Part shown: one piece after another, positions 43,374-50,473 of the stretch
Layout of the letters: the number at the start of each line of letters is the position of its first letter
How positions within the stretch are numbered: the first letter of the stretch is position 1
Assembly: GCF_017352115.1 (NCBI RefSeq)
Contig: NZ_CP071448.1
Location: 4,885,001 to 4,949,000 of the forward strand
From: Flavobacterium endoglycinae
Lineage (GTDB): Bacteria > Bacteroidota > Bacteroidia > Flavobacteriales > Flavobacteriaceae
Length of the DNA: 64,000 nt
Direction of reading: 5' to 3'
Notes under the pieces: generated by a model
What the model was told of the DNA's origin: nothing
What the model saw: the letters and a program-made list of their open reading frames with translations, nothing else
Database searches by the model: none
Made by a program: the position numbers and the translations under genes

Positions 43374-43471
43374 AAAATCTAAAATCTAAAATCTAAAATC
43401 TAAAATCTAAAATCTAAAATCTAAAATCTAAAATCTAAAATCTAAAATCTAAAATCTAAAATCTAAAATCT
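43374..43471. repeat. 14 perfect tandem copies of AAAATCT upstream of ohr
   Basis: The 7-bp unit AAAATCT is repeated 14 times without error from 43374 to 43471, ending 9 bp before the ohr start codon. It fills the place where a promoter and leader would be. Copy number could vary by slippage. Confidence 0.85.
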
Positions 43472-43480
43472 AAAATTATC

Positions 43481-43891
43481 ATGAGCACAAAAGTATTATA
43501 CACAGGAAAAACGCACACCACAGGCGGTAGAGAAGGAGCTTCTCAAAGTTCAGACGAACAATTGAATATCAAATTAAGCGCGCCGGGATCATCACGTCCG
43601 GGAACAAATCCGGAGCAGTTATTTGCTGCAGGATGGTCGGCTTGTTTTATTGGAGCATTAGGAATCGCCGCTTCAAAATTGGGAGTTAAACTTCCGTCAG
43701 AAACAGCTGTAGACGCAGAAGTAGATTTATGTGTAACAGAAGGTGAATATTCATTGCAAGCACGTTTAAACATCAGTCTTCCGGGAATTGACCGCGAAAC
43801 GGCAGAAGCTTTGGCAGCACAGGCACACCAAACCTGTCCGTATTCTAAAGCTACGAGAGGAAATATTTATGTAGATATTAATATCATATAA
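43481..43891 (+). CDS. ohr: Organic hydroperoxide resistance protein Ohr
   Basis: A 136-residue Ohr of the OsmC superfamily. The start KVLYTGKTHTTGGREGASQS is typical, and the two active cysteines are in GWSACFIGAL and AHQTCPYSKATRGN; the Arg partner is in SRPGTNPEQLFAAGW. It reduces organic hydroperoxides with lipoyl-type thiols in the cytoplasm. No MarR-type OhrR gene is adjacent. It may be expressed by read-through from the hydrolase upstream since the repeat array leaves no room for an ordinary promoter. Confidence 0.93.
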   Translation: MSTKVLYTGKTHTTGGREGASQSSDEQLNIKLSAPGSSRPGTNPEQLFAAGWSACFIGALGIAASKLGVKLPSETAVDAEVDLCVTEGEYSLQARLNISLPGIDRETAEALAAQAHQTCPYSKATRGNIYVDINII

Positions 43892-43982
43892 AGTTATAAG
43901 TTATAGGTTAGGGGTTATGAGTTGTTGAAACCTAATTCTTAACCTTTAACTCCTAACCAATAACCTTTGACTTCAAAATGAA

Positions 43983-44717
43983 ATGAAAAATATAGTTCCC
44001 GCTTTTATAATGCTGTTTCTTTTAATGGGAAACACCATTTTCGCACAAAGCAATTCAGATAAAAAAGGTTTTGCCCTTTTAGAGTTATATACATCAGAAG
44101 GCTGTTCGAGCTGTCCGCCGGCTGATGAACTGTCAGGAAGAATTCAGAATGAATTAAAAGACAAGAATGTTTATGTATTGGCTTACCACGTTGATTATTG
44201 GGACAAACAAGGCTGGAAAGATATTTTCAGTAATGCCGATTATACGAAAAGACAATATGATTATGCTAAATTCATGGGAAAAGATCCTATTTACACACCT
44301 CAGGTTATCATTAACGGAAAAATTGATTATGTAGGTTCTCAGGAAACAAGTCTGCGAAACGGAATCAAATCGGCACTTGTCAAACCTGCTTCTGCTTCTT
44401 TGAGTTTAGAAACGAATCAAATTGATAATAACCTTTCAGTAAACTATAGTGTAGAAGGGACTTCAAAAAACAGTCGTTTGTTTATTGCTGTGGTTCAAAA
44501 AGAAGCCAAAAGCAATATAAAAAGAGGAGAAAATGCCAATCGTGTTTTAACGCATTATCAAATCGTTCGTCAGTTGCAATCAGTTGATTTGAATAAAGTG
44601 AAAAAAGGAACAGCAACAGTTCGTCTGCCTAAAAATTTCAATACACAGTATTTCGAAATTATTGGTTTTGTACAGGATATGAATTCAGGAGCTGTTTTAG
44701 GTGTAAAACGTGCTTAA
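43983..44717 (+). CDS. DUF1223 thioredoxin-fold exported protein
   Basis: A 244-residue protein with a signal peptide (to about residue 22, IFAQS). The marks of DUF1223 are LLELYTSEGCSSCPPADEL, with a Cys-Ser-Ser-Cys redox motif in a thioredoxin-like place, and KDPIYTPQVIINGKIDYVGS. It is likely a periplasmic thiol-disulfide protein; the partner is not known. It follows ohr on the same strand after a 91-bp gap of short repeats and fits an oxidative-stress setting. Confidence 0.85.
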   Translation: MKNIVPAFIMLFLLMGNTIFAQSNSDKKGFALLELYTSEGCSSCPPADELSGRIQNELKDKNVYVLAYHVDYWDKQGWKDIFSNADYTKRQYDYAKFMGKDPIYTPQVIINGKIDYVGSQETSLRNGIKSALVKPASASLSLETNQIDNNLSVNYSVEGTSKNSRLFIAVVQKEAKSNIKRGENANRVLTHYQIVRQLQSVDLNKVKKGTATVRLPKNFNTQYFEIIGFVQDMNSGAVLGVKRA

Positions 44718-45106
44718 GGTTTTGTTCTATATTGATGAAGCTTCATTAATTTTAACACATAGAGACATAGTTTTGCTTTGCGTAAAAAGAAATTTCATTT
44801 GTTTAAATAAACAATAGCTATGTGTTTTTAAGTCAGAAATAAAAAATCAGCATTTATCAGCTTTAATCTTTTTAATCTGCGTGAAATAATTTTTTCACAA
44901 CAAAACATTTTTGAAAAAACAGACAACATTTGTTTGAGTAAACATAGCTATGATTGAAAACTAGTTTTTTTAATCTTACTTTTAAAGCAAAAAAATCTAT
45001 GTTTCTATGTGTTTAAAAAAAATAAAAATCAGCTGAATAAGCCTGAAATATTTTTTTTCAAAATAAACCTATCTTTGACTAACAGGATAACCAAACAAAT
45101 ACAATT
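44718..45106. other. Repeat-filled gap upstream of the histidine kinase gene
   Basis: About 390 bp with no gene. AACACATAGAGACATAG (near 44756) is roughly the complement of CTATGTTTCTATGTGTT (near 44998), giving a long inverted repeat. Words of the AATCTGCGTGAAA family also occur. TATCTTTG at 45070-45077 is a -7 candidate for the kinase gene, without a TGTCC repeat. Confidence 0.5.
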
Positions 45107-46123
45107 ATGGAAAAAGCAAAACGCTTTCAGGTTTCGCTCAAAGTCATTTGGGGAAGCTCTATCGCACTGGCGGTAATGGCTTCAATACCCAAATTATTTG
45201 ATGCCGATTCTACGCCTGGAGACCTTATTATAAACTCTTCGATTACACTGCTGTTTTCTCTTTTTATTTGGTATTACAACATTTATAGTTTACCAAAATT
45301 TTCATCACAACGAACTAATAAAAGCCTCTTTAACTGGAAATTGCTGTTGAGTGTTTTGTTGGGAATTCTGCTGATGGTGATTTTGGTAATTGCGCATCAA
45401 GAACTTTTTCAGGTTTCAAAAATGGATGCGCCCATAATGTTCGAACTCCGCGGTGTTTTGATCAACCTCATTGTATATATGTTCCTGCATCTTCTGTTTC
45501 AAAACTATCAGACACAGCAAATGGGAGTAGAGTTGGAACGCACCAAAGCTTTAAATCTGGGAGCGCAGTACGAATTGTTGAAACAACAGGTAAACCCGCA
45601 CTTTTTATTTAACAGTTTAAATACACTGAAATCAATGGTCGATATGCAGGACCCGCAGAGTTCTGATTTTATCCTGAAATTATCTGATTTTTATCGTTTT
45701 ACATTAGAAAGCAGAAAACTGGATTTGATTTCTTTAAAAGAAGAACTTCAGATTTTAGATTCGTATGTATATCTGCTGAAAGCCCGTTTTGAAGACGGAT
45801 TTGATGTTATAAAAGAAATTGATCCAAAGCAGTACGATTCGGCAATTCCGCCTTTTTCGCTTCAGTTATTGATTGAGAACTGCATTAAACACAATGTTGT
45901 TTCGCTCGATAAACCTCTGCATATAAAATTATATACCGAAAATGAATTTCTGGTGATCGAAAATCCAATTCAGCTCAAACGAGGTACTTTGTCAACCGGA
46001 GTTGGTTTGGACAATATCAACCAGCGATTTCTGCATTTGGTTCACAAGGAAATTGAAATAGATAAAACCGAAACTCTTTTTAAAGTTAAAATACCCCTGA
46101 TTTATGACTATCGTAATAATTGA
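45107..46123 (+). CDS. LytS-type sensor histidine kinase
   Basis: A 338-residue membrane kinase. Four N-terminal membrane helices (within residues about 12-130) are followed by a His_kinase domain with QQVNPHFLFNSLNTLKSMVD, in which the His is phosphorylated, and an ATPase region with LLIENCIKHNVVS and GVGLDNINQRF. No separate sensor domain is present, so signal sensing is in or next to the membrane. It overlaps the response-regulator gene by 20 bp. Family is common in Bacteroidota. Confidence 0.92.
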   Translation: MEKAKRFQVSLKVIWGSSIALAVMASIPKLFDADSTPGDLIINSSITLLFSLFIWYYNIYSLPKFSSQRTNKSLFNWKLLLSVLLGILLMVILVIAHQELFQVSKMDAPIMFELRGVLINLIVYMFLHLLFQNYQTQQMGVELERTKALNLGAQYELLKQQVNPHFLFNSLNTLKSMVDMQDPQSSDFILKLSDFYRFTLESRKLDLISLKEELQILDSYVYLLKARFEDGFDVIKEIDPKQYDSAIPPFSLQLLIENCIKHNVVSLDKPLHIKLYTENEFLVIENPIQLKRGTLSTGVGLDNINQRFLHLVHKEIEIDKTETLFKVKIPLIYDYRNN

Positions 46124-46871
46124 AGATGAAGTAAAAACGGCCAAAGCTCTTGGCCAGCTTATAATAAGTATCAGACCCGACGCTCAGATTGTATCTTATA
46201 TTCAGAGTATCGACGGCGCTGTGAGTTATCTTTTAGAAAACGATCAGCCCGATTTGATTTTTATGGATATTCAGCTTGCAGACGGATTATGCTTTGAGAT
46301 TTTCAAAAATGTTGAGGTTTTATCTCCGGTTATTTTCTGCACCGCTTTTGACGATTATGCTATCGAAGCTTTTAAATCAAACGGAATTGATTATGTATTG
46401 AAACCTTTTTCAAGAGAAAGCATTTCGCAGGCAATTAAAAAGGCGGGTGAGTTGAAGAACTTCTTCCAGAGAAATAAAAAAATGATGCCTGATTTTGATT
46501 ATCTCTTAACCCGAACAGGCGAAAATACAGGAAAAAGCAGTTTTCTGGTTTTCAAAAACAATAAATACCAAACGATTCAGACAGAAAACATCGCATTTTT
46601 CTTCATTAAAAATGAAACTCCGACAATCATGACTTTTGATAAGACCGAATATCAAATTACACAGTCATTAGATGAGGTTCATAAACTATTATCGCCTATT
46701 CAGTTTTTCAGACTCAACAGACAATATCTGGTCAATTTCTCAGCCATAAGAGAAGCGGAACATTACTTTTCAAGAAAACTAATCATCAAATTAACCATTC
46801 CAACCGAAGAAAAATTATTGGTAGGAAAGGAAAAAACAACGGCATTTTTAAGCTGGCTGGAGAATAGGTAA
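46104..46871 (+). CDS. LytTR-family response regulator
   Basis: A 255-residue regulator. Residues 1-120 are the receiver with phospho-Asp in PDLIFMDIQLADG, Thr in VIFCTAFDDYA and Lys in YVLKPFSRES. Residues about 150-255 form a LytTR DNA-binding domain (FFIKNETPTIMTFD; LSPIQFFRLNRQYLVNFSAI). LytTR proteins bind pairs of about 9-bp direct repeats about 21 bp apart. Three promoters in the window carry exactly such repeats (41493, 42188, 47547), so the cupin, hydrolase and doxX genes are likely targets. It is paired with the kinase above. Confidence 0.92.
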   Translation: MTIVIIEDEVKTAKALGQLIISIRPDAQIVSYIQSIDGAVSYLLENDQPDLIFMDIQLADGLCFEIFKNVEVLSPVIFCTAFDDYAIEAFKSNGIDYVLKPFSRESISQAIKKAGELKNFFQRNKKMMPDFDYLLTRTGENTGKSSFLVFKNNKYQTIQTENIAFFFIKNETPTIMTFDKTEYQITQSLDEVHKLLSPIQFFRLNRQYLVNFSAIREAEHYFSRKLIIKLTIPTEEKLLVGKEKTTAFLSWLENR

Positions 46872-46950
46872 TTTTTTTTTTCAATGCAGTTTTTTGACTC
46901 AGTAATCAGTATCAATTTTTCCAGATTTGTCTTTAGTTTATAATAAAACT

Positions 46951-46986
46951 ATCTCGTAAAGACGTAAATACTTTACGAGATTTGTT
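46951..46986 (+). terminator. Intrinsic terminator of the two-component operon
   Basis: ATCTCGTAAAG (46951-46961) and CTTTACGAGAT (46971-46981) with a 9-nt loop, then TTGTTT. Confidence 0.75.
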
Positions 46987-47040
46987 TCATGTTTATTTCA
47001 AAAGATCTGATTATTTTTCATTGAAACTTTTCTAAGCTTT

Positions 47041-47442
47041 TTATTTCTCGTCCTTCGGATTAAGAATGTAAGTAACGCTGTATAATCTTCTAAACATAGC
47101 ATACGTTACGCTAACCATAACAAAAGCAATAATAGCATCTGTTGTTGCACCAAAACCTAAAACAGCTAGTTTTGAAAAGAAAGCGAATATGATGTCAAAA
47201 AATATTCCGGCAAATACCCATTCTTTTAAGCGTAATAATCGGTTTGGAATTAAAAGCGTAATAACTCCCGAAATTTTCATTACACCCAATATGTAAATAA
47301 AATGTGCTGGATATCCTAAAAGCTGTGTAATTTCCCATACCAGTTTGTTGGTTGTCAATTCAAAAAATCCGCTGGCACCAAACCATAAAGAAGTTAAAAT
47401 AATTCCTGTCCAATAAATAATTTTTGTTGTTTTTGCATTCAT
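47041..47442 (-). CDS. DoxX-family membrane protein
   Basis: A 133-residue protein with four membrane helices and the DoxX pattern (WTGIILTSLWFGASGFFEL; VMKISGVITLLIPN; KEWVFAGIFFDIIFAF). DoxX-like proteins are linked to thiol and quinone stress in other bacteria; the precise role is unknown. It is transcribed divergently from the Crp/Fnr gene and has a TGTCC direct-repeat promoter like those of the cupin and hydrolase genes, so it is a likely LytTR target. Confidence 0.85.
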   Translation of the reverse strand: MNAKTTKIIYWTGIILTSLWFGASGFFELTTNKLVWEITQLLGYPAHFIYILGVMKISGVITLLIPNRLLRLKEWVFAGIFFDIIFAFFSKLAVLGFGATTDAIIAFVMVSVTYAMFRRLYSVTYILNPKDEK

Positions 47443-47472
47443 GATTTTAAATTTTTAAGTTGTTAAACAGGA

Positions 47473-47547
47473 CAAAATTGCGTCAATGGCGATCGATTTC
47501 ATATCATAAATTAGGTGAAACGGACAAATCGATTTCTGAAATAGACA
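47473..47547 (-). promoter_or_regulatory. Direct-repeat operator and promoter of doxX
   Basis: Read on the minus strand: TGTCT from 47547, TGTCC from 47526 (21 bp apart), then CAATTTTG from 47480, 46 bp from the second copy. The first base of the -7 box is C instead of T. Layout is the same as at 41493 and 42188 although the rest of the sequence differs. Confidence 0.6.
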
Positions 47548-47605
47548 ATCTGTAAGTTCATCTGATTTAATAACTTTACAGAACTAAAACATTTTTATTT
47601 TAAGG

Positions 47606-48178
47606 ATGGAAGCCAAAGCCATTTTAAAAGAACATATTTCGAAAACCGTATCACTCACACAAGAAGAGTTTGATTACTTTTATTCTCATTTTAAACCCTT
47701 GTCTTTCAAAAAAGGTCAGACCATTATTGGCGTGGGAGATAATGTAAACCATGAATATTTTGTAATTTCAGGCTGTTTGAAAACCTTCTTTATTAATGAC
47801 GAAATCAAAATGTACATTCTTCAGTTTGCCATGCCAACCTGGTGGGCTTCTGATTACAATGCACTCTACAATCAAACTCCGGCTTCTATAAATGTAGATT
47901 GCATTACCGATGCTGAGGTTTTGTGTCTTTCCAGCGAAGACCGCGAAAAACTCTGCGCTGAGTTTCACCAGATAGAACATTTCTTTCGCTGGAGAACCAA
48001 TAAAGGTTATATCGCTTCTCAAAAACGACTTTTATCCTTTATGAATAATAATGTCAAAACCCGTTACGAAGAACTTTTGGCCTTATATCCGCAATTATAC
48101 AATCTCGTTCCCAAACATTTAATTGCCGCTTATTTAGGCGTTTCCAGAGAAACTTTAAGCAGACTTCATAATTCGTAG
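47606..48178 (+). CDS. Crp/Fnr-family transcription regulator
   Basis: A 190-residue regulator with the cyclic-nucleotide-like barrel (YFVISGCLKTFFINDEIKM) and C-terminal HTH (PKHLIAAYLGVSRETLSRL). No FNR-type cysteine cluster is seen. It shares length and HTH with the family member at 8936. Divergent from doxX. A GTGAT-N4-ATCAC palindrome in front of the YceI operon, 240 bp downstream, is a plausible target. Confidence 0.85.
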   Translation: MEAKAILKEHISKTVSLTQEEFDYFYSHFKPLSFKKGQTIIGVGDNVNHEYFVISGCLKTFFINDEIKMYILQFAMPTWWASDYNALYNQTPASINVDCITDAEVLCLSSEDREKLCAEFHQIEHFFRWRTNKGYIASQKRLLSFMNNNVKTRYEELLALYPQLYNLVPKHLIAAYLGVSRETLSRLHNS

Positions 48179-48284
48179 TTTTTTGCTGCAGATAACTATT
48201 TATATGGTTTTGTTTCACGCAGATTAGGCTGATTTAAGCTGATTAAACAGATTGTGATTCTCGCAAAGACTTAAAGTATGTATG

Positions 48285-48350
48285 CTCTCGCAGATTTTGC
48301 AGATTGAGCTGATAATTTGTATCTGTATAAATCTGCAAAATCTGCGAGAG
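48285..48350. repeat. 21-bp perfect inverted repeat after the Crp/Fnr gene
   Basis: Arms at 48285-48305 and 48330-48350 are exact complements (core TCGCAGATTTTGCAGATT) with a 24-nt loop. The word belongs to the AATCTGC dispersed family seen at 44870. It may act as a terminator but has no T-tract. The gap 48179-48420 has no gene. Confidence 0.7.
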
Positions 48351-48420
48351 ACCAAAACAGCTGATATAAAAACCTCTGCAACTTTGTCCCTTTAAACCTT
48401 TGCCACTCAAAAAAACGAAT

Positions 48421-48465
48421 GTGATCTACATCACGTAACCAATTTTGACAACTACCGTTCCTTTG
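48421..48465 (+). promoter_or_regulatory. Crp/Fnr-like site and promoter of the YceI operon
   Basis: GTGATCTACATCAC (48421-48434) is a perfect 5-4-5 palindrome. TTCCTTTG (48458-48465) is an imperfect -7 box. The palindrome centre is about 44 bp from the inferred start, like the site at ribB. No -33 box is seen. Confidence 0.55.
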
Positions 48466-48490
48466 TATTGTACTTTTAAATACAATAAAA

Positions 48491-49045
48491 ATGGAAACAA
48501 TAAATTATATCATCGTAAGCTCAGAAAGCAGCATCGATTGGATCGGAAGAAAAGTAACCGGCGCACATAATGGTACAATTGGTATCAAAAATGGAAATTT
48601 CATCTTTAGTGATGGAAAAATAAAAGGAGGAAATGTAGTAATCGATACAACCTCAATCAAAATCTTAGATATAAGTGATGCTGCAGCTAATGCACAGTTT
48701 GCCGGACATCTTGCTTCTGATGATTTTTTCTCAATAGAAAAATTCCCAACCGCATCTTTTGAAATTCTAAATGTAAAAGAACTTTTAAATGGTAATTTTT
48801 ATCTGGAAGGAAATCTGACTATAAAAGATATCACGCATCCTGCTGGATTTGAAGTATCACTGCAAAACCAAGCAAACACTGCAGCTTTATCAGGAAAACT
48901 GGTAATTGACCGTACACTTTACGACATCAAATTCAGATCTGGAAACTTCTTTAAAGATCTGGGAGACACTTTAATCTACAACGACTTTGAACTTGATTTT
49001 ACAATCAATGCCGAAGCTGTTTTTTCTGGACAATCTCAAAACTAA
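48491..49045 (+). CDS. YceI-family lipid-binding protein
   Basis: A 184-residue YceI-like beta-barrel: SIDWIGRKVTGAHNGTIGIK at the start, SDDFFSIEKFPTASFEI in the middle and DRTLYDIKFRSGNFFKDLGD near the end. Family members bind isoprenoids or other lipids and are usually periplasmic, but no signal peptide is present here, so this one is probably cytoplasmic. First gene of a five-gene operon with a Crp/Fnr-like site in front. Confidence 0.88.
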   Translation: METINYIIVSSESSIDWIGRKVTGAHNGTIGIKNGNFIFSDGKIKGGNVVIDTTSIKILDISDAAANAQFAGHLASDDFFSIEKFPTASFEILNVKELLNGNFYLEGNLTIKDITHPAGFEVSLQNQANTAALSGKLVIDRTLYDIKFRSGNFFKDLGDTLIYNDFELDFTINAEAVFSGQSQN

Positions 49046-49049
49046 GATC

Positions 49050-49268
49050 ATGCCTTACGTAAAACTAGAACTGACCCGCGAAGGCGTTACCCGCGAGCAG
49101 AAACAGCAGTTAATAAGCGGTATTACCAATTTGATTACCGAAGTATTAAACAAAGACCCACATTTAACCCATATTGTAATTCAGGAAATCGAACTCGACG
49201 ATTGGGGTTATGCAGGCGAACAAGTATCAGTATTAAGAGAAAAAGGCATTACAGCCGATAAAAAATAA
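49050..49268 (+). CDS. 4-oxalocrotonate tautomerase-like protein
   Basis: 72 residues from the ATG at 49050, four bases after the YceI stop. The start MPYVKLELTREGVTREQK gives an N-terminal Pro2 after Met removal, the catalytic base of the tautomerase family, and LNKDPHLTHIVIQEIELDDW is typical of the subgroup. It should move protons between keto and enol forms of a small acid; substrate not known. An in-frame start further upstream inside YceI is not credible. Confidence 0.88.
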   Translation: MPYVKLELTREGVTREQKQQLISGITNLITEVLNKDPHLTHIVIQEIELDDWGYAGEQVSVLREKGITADKK

Positions 49269-49274
49269 AACATC

Positions 49275-50009
49275 ATGAAAAAACAAACTATAATCGTAAC
49301 CGGAGCCGCTTCGGGAATTGGAAAAGGAATCGCAAAATATTTTTTAGAAAAAGGACATAACGTAGTTATCAATGCATTGAATGAAGATACTTTGGAGAAA
49401 GCTTTCGCCGAATTAGGAGCAGGAGATAATCTGGCTATGTCTGCAGGAGATGTAAGCCAAAAAGCAACCGGAGAAAAATTGGCAGCAATTGCAATTCAAA
49501 AATTTGGTTCTATCGATGTATTAATCAATAATGCCGGAATTTTCGAAAGCAAACCTTTTCTGGAAGTTGATGAAGCCTATCTGGATAAGTTTTTAAAAAC
49601 AAATCTAAAAGGAACTTATTTTACAACTCAGTCCGTTATACCGCAAATGTTACAACAAAAAGACGGTGTGGTAATCAATATTGTAACACCACTTGTGAAT
49701 CACGGTTTAGGCGGATGGCCGGCTACTGCTCCCATTGCGAGTAAAGGCGCTATCCATGCTTTAACCATTCAGTTAGCGGCCGAATTTGGAAAACAAAATA
49801 TCCGTGTAAATACTGTTGCGCCGGGTGTAATTCGCACGCCAATGCATGGTGACAATGCCGATTCCAGTGCAGGACTTCATTTACTAAACCGAGTAGGGGA
49901 GATTGATGATGTTGCCGAAATGGTCTATACCGTTGCCACTAGTAATTTTATTACTGGAACAATTATCAATGTCGATGGAGGAAAAGCTGCCGGACACAAT
50001 TTAAACTAA
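49275..50009 (+). CDS. SDR-family protein lacking the catalytic Tyr
   Basis: A 244-residue SDR with intact cofactor motif TGAASGIGKGIAKYF and INNAGIF. Around the active site the sequence reads VVINIVTPLVNHG and WPATAPIASKGAIHAL: the Lys is present but the Tyr four residues earlier is Pro, and the usual Ser is Thr. So either it is a non-catalytic or altered SDR or another Tyr serves. The end FITGTIINVDGG is normal. It lies between the tautomerase and NTF2-like genes of the operon. Confidence 0.85.
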   Translation: MKKQTIIVTGAASGIGKGIAKYFLEKGHNVVINALNEDTLEKAFAELGAGDNLAMSAGDVSQKATGEKLAAIAIQKFGSIDVLINNAGIFESKPFLEVDEAYLDKFLKTNLKGTYFTTQSVIPQMLQQKDGVVINIVTPLVNHGLGGWPATAPIASKGAIHALTIQLAAEFGKQNIRVNTVAPGVIRTPMHGDNADSSAGLHLLNRVGEIDDVAEMVYTVATSNFITGTIINVDGGKAAGHNLN

Positions 50010-50035
50010 GTTGAAAACTATTAATAACAGCTTTT

Positions 50036-50461
50036 ATGCTCTGGAGTTTTCAGGGCATAAAAGCTCAAAATACAAGTACAATGGAAAATCAGGAAGCGGT
50101 AAAAGCAATTACCAACGCAATAGAAAATTATTATTTTAAAGGAATTTATGAAGGTGATGAAATGCTCTTGGGAAGCATTTTGCAGCCCGGAACTTTCCTT
50201 TTTGGAGATGTCAAAAATCAGCCTTACTTTAAAACAGTTGATTTGTATTTAGATGGTGTTAAAAACCGACAAAGTCCTAAAGATTCAGGTAAACCTTTTA
50301 AAGGTGAAATTATTGATATACGAGTAGTCAATTCTATCGCTGTAGCGGAATTAAATGTTAAAATGTACGACTTTAATTATCGGGATTTTTTATCTTTCCA
50401 TAAGATAAACGGACAATGGCTTATCGTAAATAAAATGCTCACAGACGTAAGCAATAACTAA
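50036..50461 (+). CDS. NTF2-like protein (putative lumazine-binding / SnoaL-type)
   Basis: 141 residues from the ATG at 50036, or 126 from 50081 (MENQEAVKAITNAIENYYF). The fold is the NTF2-like cone: helices, then LLGSILQPGTFLFGDVKN, DIRVVNSIAVAELNVKMYDF and FLSFHKINGQWLIVNKML. The codons just before and after 50036 read KLLITAFMLWSFQGIKAQN, a good signal peptide, but an in-frame TGA at 50012 leaves it without a proper start; removal of one A at 50014-50017 would link it to a TTG. The start is therefore uncertain. Part of the YceI operon. Confidence 0.75.
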   Translation: MLWSFQGIKAQNTSTMENQEAVKAITNAIENYYFKGIYEGDEMLLGSILQPGTFLFGDVKNQPYFKTVDLYLDGVKNRQSPKDSGKPFKGEIIDIRVVNSIAVAELNVKMYDFNYRDFLSFHKINGQWLIVNKMLTDVSNN

Positions 50462-50473
50462 AAATCTTCACTC

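Noticed and set aside
43374..43471. AAAATCT tract considered as a CRISPR or plasmid iteron array
   Set aside because: The unit is a contiguous 7-bp repeat without spacers, and no replication gene is present.
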